DNA from: Bin127 sp965221625
Lineage (GTDB): Bacteria > Chloroflexota > Dehalococcoidia > Lucifugimonadales > Lucifugimonadaceae
Direction of reading: 5' to 3'
NCBI GenBank assembly: GCA_965221625.1
Contig: OZ244903.1
Span: 372,001 to 436,000 of the forward strand
Length of the DNA stretch: 64,000 nt
Numbering within the stretch: position 1 is the first letter of the stretch; each line of letters begins with the position of its first letter. Both the position numbers and the translations under genes were made by a program. This document shows positions 54,205 to 63,590 of the stretch, one piece after another. The notes beneath the pieces are model-generated. The model did not search any database. It saw nothing but the letters and a program-made list of their open reading frames with translations, and was not told the origin of the DNA.

Positions 54205-54933
54205 ATGGCCACCGAACGACCATTGAACCCGCCGTACGTCGCGTTTCGGACATTCCAGACTTTCTTGGAATCGCTCGCTTTGGGCATGCCCAATCGGATC
54301 GACCGTTCGTTGTTCGATTCCAAATTTTCTGGAACCGCAACCTCGCAGATCCTCAGTGCCCTTCGCTCGCTTGAGTTGATAAATGGCAACGGAACGCCCA
54401 GCGACGCATTGCGACATCTCGTTGACGGCGATGACACCGTGCGCAAGTCTGCCCTGACCAACATTCTCAAGCAAGCCTACGGCTACGTCTTCGAACTCGA
54501 TCTGGAGCATGCGACGAAGCAGCAGTTGAGGGAGGCAATGCGACGCTTTGGTTGTACGGACACGATGCTCGTAAAGTGTGAAGCGTTTTTCATCCACGCT
54601 GCAACGTACGCCGGAATACCGCTATCGCCATACCTGACCTCCAACCGAAAGAGCGGAACAAGGCCGCGGACGAATCACAAATCATCAAAGACGATTCCGA
54701 CTGCTACTTCCAACGGAAACGAAACGAATCTCGGGACCGACACCGTCGCTGATGATGTTCGCGATGAGTTCCTGAATCGCGTTCTGGACAAGTTCCCGGA
54801 CTTCGATCCATCGTGGCCGGAGGAGACCCAACTCAGTTGGATGCAAGGCATGGTAAATCTGCAAAACGCACTCATGCTCCGCACCCAAGACATCCCAAAC
54901 GAGACCAATACCCAAACGGTGCAGCAAGCGTGA
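54205..54933 (+). CDS. DUF5343-domain protein
   Basis: About 242 residues from ATG 54205. The N-terminal 150 residues fit DUF5343: PPYVAFRTFQTFLESLALGMPNRIDRSLFDSKFSGTATSQILSALRSLELING, then LVDGDD and helical repeats to ATYAGIPLSPYL. A Thr/Asn-rich linker leads to a short helical C-terminus (RDEFLNRVLDKFPDFDPSWPEETQLSWMQGM). The domain's function is unknown. Its stop overlaps the GTG start of the serine hydrolase (GTGA), so the two proteins are translationally coupled. Transcribed from a good promoter divergent from the ParB-like gene. Confidence 0.82.
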   Translation: MATERPLNPPYVAFRTFQTFLESLALGMPNRIDRSLFDSKFSGTATSQILSALRSLELINGNGTPSDALRHLVDGDDTVRKSALTNILKQAYGYVFELDLEHATKQQLREAMRRFGCTDTMLVKCEAFFIHAATYAGIPLSPYLTSNRKSGTRPRTNHKSSKTIPTATSNGNETNLGTDTVADDVRDEFLNRVLDKFPDFDPSWPEETQLSWMQGMVNLQNALMLRTQDIPNETNTQTVQQA

Positions 54934-56372
54934 GCGGAAATCGGCAAAACAACGACCGCGACGCGAGTCAATCCGCCGCCACCACGGCATCGAGAGCTCG
55001 TCGAAACTACTTCGATTCCAAGCACACGTCGGCACCAAATATCGATGCGATTCGCGGCACCTTGGAGACGCTTGAGGACCAAGTTGCCGAGTACCGTCGG
55101 TGGCTCGAAGGATTTTCAGATGCGCACCCGACGGTCGCGCCGTCCGACCACAGCGAAATCGTCGTTACCGACGACGAATCTTTGGAGCAACCGGAAGCCG
55201 ATTTCGTCGCGCCCGTCGCCGTAGCCGTTGATGTCCCGGCAGCCGAGCTCGATTCTACTTACGATGTGCCAGATGTCGACATGCCACACCTATTCGGCGA
55301 ACTCGACAATCAGCTGCAAGCAGGACTCCACGATGTCGCATGCGTTGCCGTCTATAAGGATGGCGAGTTGGTCGTCGATTACGTCAGCTCACTTGACGGT
55401 TCAGGGGCGTCTCCGGAATCACCCCTGCTGTTGCGAGGTTTTTCGTCCGGCAAGCCGTTGGCTGCCGCCGTTCTTTGGCGTCTAATGGATCGCGGAATTG
55501 TGGATCCCGATGCACCGGTCGCGCGCTATTGGCCAGAATTTGCTCAGCGAGGCAAGAGCGGAGTCACGCTACGCCACGTCTTGACGCACACCTCGGGTTT
55601 GCCCATCGACTTCGGACGCGGCGATGTCGATTGGGTTGACTGGGGTCGAATGGCGGACATTATGGCATCAATGGAGCCGATGTACACGCCCGGCACGAAC
55701 ATCCACTACCATCCCATATCTTTCGGCCTGCTAATCGGCGAGATCGCAAGTCGCGCGACCGGCGTGCCGTTCAATGAATTGTTCGAATACCAAGTGCGAC
55801 GGCCGCTCGGATTAGTCGATGCCGTTTTCGCGATCGACGAACACGATGCATCGCGCCGGAGACGCGTCGTGCCGCTCACGGCCGCAGCGGATTATCACGA
55901 CCAAGCGATGCCGCAGAAGATGGATTGGCTGCTCGACAATCAGATTGTGTCGCCCGGCGCAACCTGCGTGACCTCCGCGCGCGATCTCGCTTCGTTGTAC
56001 GCCACTCTATGTGGCGACGGACCGGTTGTTGATACCGATGCTTGGCTAAGCGACGAAGCAAGGCGCAGCGTCTACGCAGAACACGCGGATGCATTCGATG
56101 CGACGACGATGGTGCGCACTCGGGTCGGACAAGGTCTGTGGATCTACGAAGGCGGCACCAACCGTACGGCGGCTCCCGGTGGCGAACCCGCTTTCGGGCA
56201 CGGCGGCATGGGCACCTGTATCGGTTGGGGCGACCCCGCGCACGAACTCGCAGTTGCCATCCTCACCGACAAGCTGCAGATAGACGTGACCAATGAAGCA
56301 CGGTTAAATCGGATCTCCGCTGCCATCCGCCAAGATTTCGATGTACCAGCAGGTGAAGTCGCGGATCTTTAA
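54930..56372 (+). CDS. Serine hydrolase, class C beta-lactamase/penicillin-binding-like fold, with long N-terminal extension
   Basis: About 480 residues from GTG 54930, chosen because it overlaps the upstream stop (GTGA); the frame is open to 54813. Residues 1-145 are an extension: a basic, Asn/Ala-rich start, a short helix (IRGTLETLEDQVAEYRRWLEGF), then an acidic linker. The hydrolase domain has the SxxK nucleophile motif in RGFSSGKPLAAAV, LRHVLTHTSGLP, a YxN-like YHP in NIHYHPISFG, and HGGMG near the end as the KTG counterpart. No signal peptide, so probably a cytoplasmic esterase-like enzyme. The helix before the linker resembles a protein-interaction segment. Substrate unknown. Confidence 0.87.
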   Translation: MSGNRQNNDRDASQSAATTASRARRNYFDSKHTSAPNIDAIRGTLETLEDQVAEYRRWLEGFSDAHPTVAPSDHSEIVVTDDESLEQPEADFVAPVAVAVDVPAAELDSTYDVPDVDMPHLFGELDNQLQAGLHDVACVAVYKDGELVVDYVSSLDGSGASPESPLLLRGFSSGKPLAAAVLWRLMDRGIVDPDAPVARYWPEFAQRGKSGVTLRHVLTHTSGLPIDFGRGDVDWVDWGRMADIMASMEPMYTPGTNIHYHPISFGLLIGEIASRATGVPFNELFEYQVRRPLGLVDAVFAIDEHDASRRRRVVPLTAAADYHDQAMPQKMDWLLDNQIVSPGATCVTSARDLASLYATLCGDGPVVDTDAWLSDEARRSVYAEHADAFDATTMVRTRVGQGLWIYEGGTNRTAAPGGEPAFGHGGMGTCIGWGDPAHELAVAILTDKLQIDVTNEARLNRISAAIRQDFDVPAGEVADL

Positions 56373-56381
56373 ACCCGCATC

Positions 56382-59225
56382 CTATTCGAGCTCTCCCCAC
56401 CGAATACCGGATTTCGTATCGACTAGCAAGGGCACTTCGAGGTCCATTGCGGCAGGCATCATGTCGTGGGCTAGAGAAGTCATCTCCTCCAACTCGCCAG
56501 GTGCCACCTCGAAAATCAACTCGTCGTGCACCTGCGCTGTCATCCTCGATTCAAGTCCTCGCCGACGAATCTCCGCGGCAATGTTAATCATGGCAATCTT
56601 GATGACGTCGGCCGCCGTGCCCTGTATCGGCATGTTCACGGCAACGCGTTCCGCCGCAGCACGATGCCCTTGGTTTGAGGAGCGCAGATTCGGTAGGTAG
56701 CGACGTCTGCCTTTGAGGGTCTCGGCATAGCCGCGCTGGTTCGCAATGCTCTTCTGATACTCGATGAAGTCGCGGATGCCTGGGTATTTTCCGAAGTAGA
56801 GGTCGATGAACTCTCGCCCTTGCTGTTGCGTCAAGTCCGTCTGACGTGCGACGCCTTGCGGACCGAGGCCGTAGATGACGCCGAAGTTCAGAATCTTGGC
56901 GATCCGCCGTTGGTCGCCCGTCACCTCCTCGACTCCGTACATCGCGCGCGCCGTAGCATCGTGGATGTCCTCGCCGGATCGGAACGCTTTCAACAGTCCG
57001 GGTTCGCGCGACATGTGCGCTACGATGCGCAGTTCAATCTGCGAATAATCGGCCGCCAGCAACTGCCAACCTGCTTGATGATTGGTCGAGAATGCGTTTC
57101 TCACCTCACGACCTAGAGGTGTCCGAACCGGGATGTTCTGGACGTTAGGGTCGTTGCTCGCCAACCGCCCAGTTGCCGACCCCGCTTGGTTAAAGGTTGA
57201 ATGCACGCGCCCGGTGTCGTTGTTGATCAGTTTCGGCAACGCGTCGGCGTAAGTCGATTTCAACTTCGAGATCTCGCGGAAACGTAACACGGCATCGATC
57301 AGCTCATAAACGCGATCGTCGAGACCTGTTTTTTCGCGCATCTGCTCCAAAGCGTCGGCGTTCATCGACCAACCAGTCTTGAGCCTGCGAGTCGCGGGCG
57401 CACCCCATTCGTCGATCAGCATCTCGCCGAGTTGTCGGTTCGACGCGATGTTGAACTCGCGGCCGCCGACAAGAACGTTTGCCGCCTGCTTGATCTCCGC
57501 TATCTCATAACCCAACGCCGCAGAAAGGCGATGCAAGACATCGGCTTCCACTACCATGCCGCATCGTTGCATGTCGACGATAACCGGCAACAACGGCATC
57601 TCGATGCCTTCGAAAACGCCGCGGGCGTTATGCGCGTTCATCTCGCGATCGAAGTGCCGCCACAGGCGGTATGTGAAATCGGCGTCGGCCGATGCGTATG
57701 GGGACGCTGTCTCAATATCGACCTCAGACATCGTAATCTGTTTGCGGCCAGTGCCGATCAATTCCGTAATCGGCGTCATTTCGGACTGGAAGAGCTCGAG
57801 CGCAAGATCCTTCAAACCGACGCGGGTGTGACCGCAAAGGGAGGCTGCGATCATCGTGTCGAACGCAACCTTTTTGACCGGCACACCCGCTTGGAGGAGA
57901 ACCATCACGTCGAAGTTGGCGTTATGCGCAGACTTCGGTACGTTGGCATCGGCGAATAGTGGCGCAACAATCTCGAGCACCCTTGCGCGGTCAATCTGAT
58001 CACCCGCGCGGTGACCAAAAGGTACGTACCAGCCCTTGCCTTCAAGGTTTGAGAACGACATGCCGACCATGGCGTCCTTCATCGGGTCCGTGCCGTTGGT
58101 TTCGGTGTCGTAAGCGAAGCCCTCGGTAGTACCCAACTTCGATACCAGCTCAGACAACTCTGATTCCGAAGTGACCGTCTTGTAGTCACCAAGTTTCTTG
58201 GCCGACTTCACTGCGCCGGCGGTTGGACTCGGTCCACCGTTGGTGTTGAACAAATCTCCTTGAGTGCGCGCCTCGGACGGCAGCGGGAACTCACCACGCG
58301 CGGCGTCTTCGGCGGTTGGAATGCTGCGTACTATCGTCTCGCCGAATCCGAGTTTGGTGAGTGCCGCAATCACATCCTCGCGTGCGTAACCACCGACGCG
58401 GCAACGGTCGAATTCGATCTCAATTGGAACGTCGGTGACGATCGTCGTCAGCTTCAAACCGTCATATGCCAGCTTCTTGCCGTCGGCTAGACGCGCCATG
58501 ATGCTTTTGGCCCCGCGCAGTTCTTTCGTAGGAATCTCGCCGACGGCGTCGAGATTAGCGTACAAGTCGTCGAAGTGCCCGAAACGGGACAGTACCGTTC
58601 TGGCGGCTTTGGGACCAATCTTCGGGATGCCGGGAATGTTGTCGGACGGGTCTCCTTCTAGTGCCTTGATTTCGGCAACGAACTCTGGTCCAAGCCCGTC
58701 GTATCGCTCACGAACGCCGTCGGCATCGTACACTTTGATATCGCCGAATCCGGAGTACATCAACAGCGAGGTGTGATCGTTGACCAACTGCAACTGGTCG
58801 GCGTCGCCAGTAAGAATCAGTGAACGAATCCCGGATGCCTCAGCCTTGCGGACGATAGTCCCTACCACATCGTCGGCCTCGTATCCGTCGATCTGGTATA
58901 CGGGCACTCTCATGGCTTCCATGACTGACTCGACCATCGGAATTTGTTTGTGCAGCTCCGGATCGATAGGCGGGCGGTGCGCTTTGTACTCGTCGAACAG
59001 TTCGTCGCGGAAGGTGGGAGCGCGCGTGTCGAAAGTCACGGCGAGATGCGTTGGTCGATGGTCACGCAACGAGGCGATTAGATTGCGTATGAACCCGTAA
59101 GCCCCGTGAGTCTGTTCGCCCTCGGCGTTCGTCAGTCCGCCACCGCGAGAAAGGGCAAACCAAGCTCTGAACACCATCGAGTGCCCGTCGACGACCATAA
59201 TCAGAGGATCTCGTTCAAGCGTCAT
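56382..59225 (-). CDS. polA: DNA polymerase I
   Basis: 947 residues with all three activities. The 5'-3' exonuclease domain starts MVVDGHSMVFRAWFALS and includes GYEADDVVGTI and LTGDADQLQLV. The 3'-5' proofreading domain keeps its motifs: AYDTETNGTD (Exo I), HNANFDVMVL (Exo II), YASADADFTYRL (Exo III). Polymerase motifs are ADYSQIELRIVAH (A), RRIAKILNFGVIYGLG (B) and VHDELIFEV (C). It removes RNA primers and fills gaps. The active proofreading site is notable because many Gram-positive-type PolA proteins have lost it. Confidence 0.97.
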   Translation of the reverse strand: MTLERDPLIMVVDGHSMVFRAWFALSRGGGLTNAEGEQTHGAYGFIRNLIASLRDHRPTHLAVTFDTRAPTFRDELFDEYKAHRPPIDPELHKQIPMVESVMEAMRVPVYQIDGYEADDVVGTIVRKAEASGIRSLILTGDADQLQLVNDHTSLLMYSGFGDIKVYDADGVRERYDGLGPEFVAEIKALEGDPSDNIPGIPKIGPKAARTVLSRFGHFDDLYANLDAVGEIPTKELRGAKSIMARLADGKKLAYDGLKLTTIVTDVPIEIEFDRCRVGGYAREDVIAALTKLGFGETIVRSIPTAEDAARGEFPLPSEARTQGDLFNTNGGPSPTAGAVKSAKKLGDYKTVTSESELSELVSKLGTTEGFAYDTETNGTDPMKDAMVGMSFSNLEGKGWYVPFGHRAGDQIDRARVLEIVAPLFADANVPKSAHNANFDVMVLLQAGVPVKKVAFDTMIAASLCGHTRVGLKDLALELFQSEMTPITELIGTGRKQITMSEVDIETASPYASADADFTYRLWRHFDREMNAHNARGVFEGIEMPLLPVIVDMQRCGMVVEADVLHRLSAALGYEIAEIKQAANVLVGGREFNIASNRQLGEMLIDEWGAPATRRLKTGWSMNADALEQMREKTGLDDRVYELIDAVLRFREISKLKSTYADALPKLINNDTGRVHSTFNQAGSATGRLASNDPNVQNIPVRTPLGREVRNAFSTNHQAGWQLLAADYSQIELRIVAHMSREPGLLKAFRSGEDIHDATARAMYGVEEVTGDQRRIAKILNFGVIYGLGPQGVARQTDLTQQQGREFIDLYFGKYPGIRDFIEYQKSIANQRGYAETLKGRRRYLPNLRSSNQGHRAAAERVAVNMPIQGTAADVIKIAMINIAAEIRRRGLESRMTAQVHDELIFEVAPGELEEMTSLAHDMMPAAMDLEVPLLVDTKSGIRWGELE

Positions 59226-59371
59226 GACATCAATGCCCCGCGAATTTTGCGCTTCCCACCGTTCAGCACCTGCAACGGATTATATGGAACGGCTACCGAT
59301 CCAAGACGCTGATCGTCAGTTCACAGACCCACAACATCGCTCATGGAGCAATACACAACCGGGATACTGTT

Positions 59372-60109
59372 TTACGGATCGAGCGCGGAAAGCCCACCAT
59401 CCAAGGTAACCGTCGCACCGTTCAGGTAGTCGTTCCCGATGAGGGATATGGCTGCAGCACAGACCTCATCAACTGTGCCGAGGCGTTGCGCTGGACCGAG
59501 GGTTCCAGGCCGATGCTTGCCAGTCAGTGCGTCTGATTCGGGCAGAGCAAGAATCGGCCCCAATGCAATCTCGTTCACCTGGATCGCCGGCGCGAGGGAC
59601 ACCGCCAATGATTTGGTGAGAGCGGTCTTCGCCGCATTCGAAACGCCGAACGCAAATCTGGATACGTAAACCATGCGGCGATCATTGACGTTGACTATCT
59701 TGCCGGCACGGCCTTGTGGTAGGTCGCGCGCCATCGACTTGGCCAACAACATTGGTGCCCGAACATTCACGTCCATTGTGTAGTCAAACTCAGCCGCGGA
59801 AGTCGATTGAAGAACTGCCTGCGTGAAGTGCGACGCATTGTTAATCAAGATGTTGGGCACATCCCCGATGTTTGAACTCGCTTGCAACCACAGCTCCTCG
59901 CATTCATCGGCAACGGAAAGGTCGGCCTCAACGATTGCAGCCTTGACCCCCGAAGCACGCACGGCGGCGAGCGTCCCCGCCGCGCCACTGCGATCCCCGC
60001 GACAATGGATCACGACATTCGCTCCTTGTTTCGCCAAGGCGATTGACAAAGCTTGGCCGATGCGTCTCGACGCCCCGGTCACCAGTGCTGTCGAACCAGC
60101 GATTTCCAT
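59372..60109 (-). CDS. SDR-family protein, pteridine reductase-like, with altered YxxxK
   Basis: 245 residues. Rossmann fold with TGASRRIGQAL, the TGxxxRxG form typical of pteridine reductases and FolM, then NILINNASHF (NNAG-like) and a C-terminal GATVTLDGG. The catalytic YxxxK is replaced: the aligned FGVSN has F154 and N158, followed by AAKTALTKSLA. Its position 29 bp after folE suggests a pterin or folate role, as in dihydrofolate or dihydromonapterin reduction, but the missing Tyr/Lys makes activity doubtful. Confidence 0.82.
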   Translation of the reverse strand: MEIAGSTALVTGASRRIGQALSIALAKQGANVVIHCRGDRSGAAGTLAAVRASGVKAAIVEADLSVADECEELWLQASSNIGDVPNILINNASHFTQAVLQSTSAAEFDYTMDVNVRAPMLLAKSMARDLPQGRAGKIVNVNDRRMVYVSRFAFGVSNAAKTALTKSLAVSLAPAIQVNEIALGPILALPESDALTGKHRPGTLGPAQRLGTVDEVCAAAISLIGNDYLNGATVTLDGGLSALDP

Positions 60110-60138
60110 CTACTGAAACGTCGGGAGTAAGCTTCCGC

Positions 60139-60732
60139 TCAGTGGGACGCGCTTCGGACGTGAGACATGAACTCTTCACGCGTCGGCGGGTTCTCTCGGA
60201 ACGAACCGAGAACCGCACTCGTCACCATCACCGGCGATTGCTTCTTAACACCACGCATCACCGTACACATGTGCATACCTTCGGCAACCACTCCCACGCC
60301 CTTCGGCTCGATCAACGCATCGAGGAACTTTGCGATTTGCTGAGTCATTCGTTCTTGCACTTGCAGGCGACGCGCAAACATGTCGACGATCCGAGGAATC
60401 TTCGAAAGCCCGACCACCTGTCGGTTCGGGACATAGCCGACATGTGCGATTCCGTGAAACGGCAGCAGGTGATGCTCGCAAAGGCTGTAAAACTCAATTG
60501 ATTTGACGACCACCATCTGGTCATACTCAACGTCGAATAGGGCACCGTTGAGCAATGCTTCTGGGTCCGTCGAGTAGCCGCTCAACAACTCGTCGAACAT
60601 CTCAGCGACTCGCACCGGGGTACGCTCAACGCCTTGCCAGTCGAGATGCTCGTCGCCGATGGCCCTCAGCAGTGTGTCCACACTTTCAGCAACCCGAGAT
60701 TTAGTCTCGGAGTCAAGCGTCGACCCTGGCAT
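60139..60732 (-). CDS. folE: GTP cyclohydrolase I
   Basis: 197 residues from ATG 60732, chosen because GGAGG stands 5 nt upstream; upstream in-frame starts at 60819 and 60879 lack this. Type IA signature: GVERTPVRVAEMFDELLSGY, IEFYSLCEHHLLPFHGIAHVGYVP (zinc Cys and His), GLSKIPRIVDMFARRLQVQERMTQQIA, and GVGVVAEGMHMCTVMRGV (second Cys). It makes dihydroneopterin triphosphate for folate synthesis. Upstream of the SDR gene in one unit. Confidence 0.95.
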   Translation of the reverse strand: MPGSTLDSETKSRVAESVDTLLRAIGDEHLDWQGVERTPVRVAEMFDELLSGYSTDPEALLNGALFDVEYDQMVVVKSIEFYSLCEHHLLPFHGIAHVGYVPNRQVVGLSKIPRIVDMFARRLQVQERMTQQIAKFLDALIEPKGVGVVAEGMHMCTVMRGVKKQSPVMVTSAVLGSFRENPPTREEFMSHVRSASH

Positions 60733-61020
60733 GAAATCCTCCGGCGAGTACCCATTGCGCTTGCCATGCTCCGAACGACTTGCCCTTTCGCCGTCTGCTA
60801 AGTGGTATCTGGCGGCCATGTCGTTGTGCGCTCCCCTCCAGCGTTGGTGCCGATCTCGGACGCACCTTCCGGCATCCATTATCGCCCAACTGATCGCCTA
60901 GTCATTGAGCTGTCGTAGGTCTCTCTTTGGATCGCTTCGATGGTACTTACGAAGACGCGCTAACCTTCGATTTATCCGACGTCGTCAATCTGGACCGCAT
61001 TAGCTTACGGAGTAAACACA

Positions 61021-62208
61021 TTGCAAATCACCGAGATCGAAACCTTCGTCGTGGATGCCGGTTGGCGTCCATGGCAGTTCTGCGCAGTGCGAACCGATGA
61101 AGGCATCACCGGCTACGGTGAGATGTCAGACGGTAGGAACCCATACGGCGTTATCGGTACCGTCGCGGACTATGAATCGGTTCTTTTGGGTCAGGATCCA
61201 TTGGCTGTTGAAGCTCGCTACTGGGACATGTACCGGATGTCTCGACAGGCGACGGGAGGCATTGCCGCAAGGGCTATCGCTGGTGTCGAGTTGGCACTGT
61301 GGGACATCAAGGGCAAGGCTCTCGGCGTCCCAGTGCACAGTCTCTTCGGAGGACCGACGCGCCAAAAACAGCAGGTCTATTGGTCGCACTGCGGCTCATC
61401 GCGCGCTCGCGACCATGCGTTGATCGGTGTGCCCCCATTCGACTCGTGGTCAGCAGTCGTCGACCTCGGGCAGGAGGTGAAGGAACGCGGATTCAAGGCT
61501 TTAAAGACCAACATCGTTTTCTTCGACAACGAAACGCATGGATACGGATACGGCTTCGGATCAGGTTCGCCTGATCAAACAATAAAACCCGGGTTGTTGG
61601 CTCACGTCGAAAAGTACATCGGTACCTTCAAGGAAGCGGTCGGACTCGATGTCGAAGTGGCGGACTTGAACTTCAATGTCAAACCGCAAGCGGCGAAACA
61701 GATCTGCAAAGTGCTCGAACCTTTCAACATGATGTGGGTTGAGATCGACATGTATGAAGTCGACGGGTTGAAGGAGATCAAGTACAGCACGGATTGCCCG
61801 ATCACATCTGGCGAAAACCTGGCAACAATTCGGGAGTATCGCCCATACTTCGCAGCGCGGGCAATTGACATCGCGATGATCGACGTGCCCTGGCAGGGAT
61901 TCGCGCGCGGTCGGGACGTCGGCATGCTGGCCGAATCACACGAAATCAATGTCGCACCTCACAACTACTACTCGCATCTATCGACGATGCAAGCGATCAA
62001 CCTCTGCGCTACGCTGCCCAATGTCCGAATCTGCGAAATCGATATCGATGACGTCCCTTGGAAGGATGATCTAACGGGTGGACCGTTGGAACTTAACGAT
62101 GGCGGTTTGGTTGACATACCAACGACTCCTGGTTGGGGCGTGGATCTGGACGAGGAAGTCGCCAAAGCGCACCCATGGGAACGCGGTCGCGGTCCTGGCT
62201 ATCGCTGA
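61021..62208 (+). CDS. Enolase-superfamily (MR/MLE) enzyme, fourth paralogue
   Basis: 395 residues from a TTG start with ACGGAG about 10 nt upstream. Capping domain MQITEIETFVVDAGWRPWQF. Barrel residues: lysines K159 and K162 in GFKALKTN, D215 in VADLNFN, E241 in WVEIDMY, E265 in SGENL, H314 in VAPHNYYSHL. The WVEID in place of EEP and the DLN ligand set it apart from the other three paralogues here, so it belongs to a different subfamily. An insertion of Gly/Tyr-rich sequence (HGYGYGFGSGSPDQT) lies at about 173-187. Substrate unknown. Confidence 0.9.
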   Translation: MQITEIETFVVDAGWRPWQFCAVRTDEGITGYGEMSDGRNPYGVIGTVADYESVLLGQDPLAVEARYWDMYRMSRQATGGIAARAIAGVELALWDIKGKALGVPVHSLFGGPTRQKQQVYWSHCGSSRARDHALIGVPPFDSWSAVVDLGQEVKERGFKALKTNIVFFDNETHGYGYGFGSGSPDQTIKPGLLAHVEKYIGTFKEAVGLDVEVADLNFNVKPQAAKQICKVLEPFNMMWVEIDMYEVDGLKEIKYSTDCPITSGENLATIREYRPYFAARAIDIAMIDVPWQGFARGRDVGMLAESHEINVAPHNYYSHLSTMQAINLCATLPNVRICEIDIDDVPWKDDLTGGPLELNDGGLVDIPTTPGWGVDLDEEVAKAHPWERGRGPGYR

Positions 62209-62229
62209 ACCAACTACAGTCCAGAGCAT

Positions 62230-63402
62230 TCAGAGCGGTTCGGTCCCCTCAGCGAGCAATGCCATGTAGTTGGTGTAGACGTAAACGCGATTACGACGGT
62301 TGCCAGTCATTTCGGCGACGATGCCGAGTTCAGACAGAGTCTCCAATCCGGCAGCAACGCGGGGACGCGAGAGCTTTGTCTTGTCGGCTATATCCCCCAC
62401 ACGTCCGACGGGGATACCTGCGAAGTACTCGTGGACTCGCAGTGCCGAAATCCGACGGCGTCCGATCTGATCAATGCGATCCCGGTCCGACTCGAAACAC
62501 TCTGACAATCTGTGTGTTGTCTCGACAACCGAGGCGGCACCGCTCTTGACCGCTTCAAAGAAAAACGAAAGCCACGCCTCCCAATCGCCGTCGTATCGAA
62601 CCCGGTTAAGGAGTGCCCCGTAGCGCACTCGTTGCTCCTTGATGCGCAAGCTGAGGTACAACGTCGGCGTCGTCAACAGACCGGAATGCAACAACATCAG
62701 CAGTGCGAGCATGCGGCCAACACGCCCGTTGCCATCGCGAAATGGATGGATCGTCTCGAACTGCACGTGCGCGATTGCGGCCCTGATTAGCGGATGCGTG
62801 GTCGGCGATTCACTTTCGGCACCGGTGACGTAATCGATGAGATCGTCCATGCAGTCGGAGATTCGATAGTGCGGCGGAGGGACGAATACGACCTCACGGG
62901 CACTCTTAGCGATGACGTTTTGCAGGTCGCGAAATCCACCGGGTTGTTTAGAATGACCACGTCCGCTTTGTAGAAGTCGATGGTGGATTTCCCGGATTAG
63001 GTCGACATCAATTCCTCCGCCGTCCTCCAATCGATCCATCGCGAAGTATAGCGCGTCTAGGTAGTTGATAGTCTCTTGGGCGACGTCAATCGGGACGTCG
63101 TTCGGACGTTCGCCCATCTCGAAGAGCAAAAGATCGGGCAAACTCGATTGTGTTCCTTCGACCTGCGACGACAACACGGCTTCCTTGCCGAGGTAACTGT
63201 AGATCAGCGTCTCGGGACTGGGAAGGGATAGCGACGTCGCGTTTAGCGTCCCGATCGCCGTCAATGCGTCCGCGAGTTGCAACAGCAACTCGCCATCAAT
63301 CTGCACGGGCGGATCTGGCGGCAGTGGATTGGGTACGAAGGTGCTAACGCAGCGACCACGATCGTTGACGGTTTCGTACCTACCGGTAGGTCCGCGTTCC
63401 AT
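62230..63402 (-). CDS. Fic-family protein (AMPylase-type), intact
   Basis: 390 residues. The inhibitory-helix motif SxxxEG is at S78-E82-G83 (LSSQVEGT), N-terminal to the core as in class II Fic proteins. The active-site loop HPFRDGNGRVGR runs from H219 to R230, with the catalytic His and phosphate-binding residues intact. A winged-helix-like C-terminal domain (GRVGDIADKTKLSRPRVAAGLETL) follows. It would transfer AMP to a Ser/Thr/Tyr hydroxyl of a target protein. No antitoxin gene is adjacent; the inhibitory motif is in cis. Convergent with the enolase-superfamily gene. Confidence 0.92.
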   Translation of the reverse strand: MERGPTGRYETVNDRGRCVSTFVPNPLPPDPPVQIDGELLLQLADALTAIGTLNATSLSLPSPETLIYSYLGKEAVLSSQVEGTQSSLPDLLLFEMGERPNDVPIDVAQETINYLDALYFAMDRLEDGGGIDVDLIREIHHRLLQSGRGHSKQPGGFRDLQNVIAKSAREVVFVPPPHYRISDCMDDLIDYVTGAESESPTTHPLIRAAIAHVQFETIHPFRDGNGRVGRMLALLMLLHSGLLTTPTLYLSLRIKEQRVRYGALLNRVRYDGDWEAWLSFFFEAVKSGAASVVETTHRLSECFESDRDRIDQIGRRRISALRVHEYFAGIPVGRVGDIADKTKLSRPRVAAGLETLSELGIVAEMTGNRRNRVYVYTNYMALLAEGTEPL

Positions 63403-63590
63403 AGTCGCCCTAGTTCGAGATAGTTGCGGAGGCGGCGACGAGTCATTTATGAAGTTTTTCGTGCCATTACCTACTAAACCACTTGCAGCGAAGATTTGAG
63501 GTCTATTTCTTCACGGAAGTGGCGCAGTGAAGCATTATCGTCTAATTCTTCTCACGGTCACCTTTATGAAGAGTTCGGCTACGAGCCTGA

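Noticed and set aside
60733..60879. 49-residue extension of GTP cyclohydrolase I
   Set aside because: A GGAGG site stands 5 nt before the ATG at 60732, and the extension is Arg/His-rich and not conserved.
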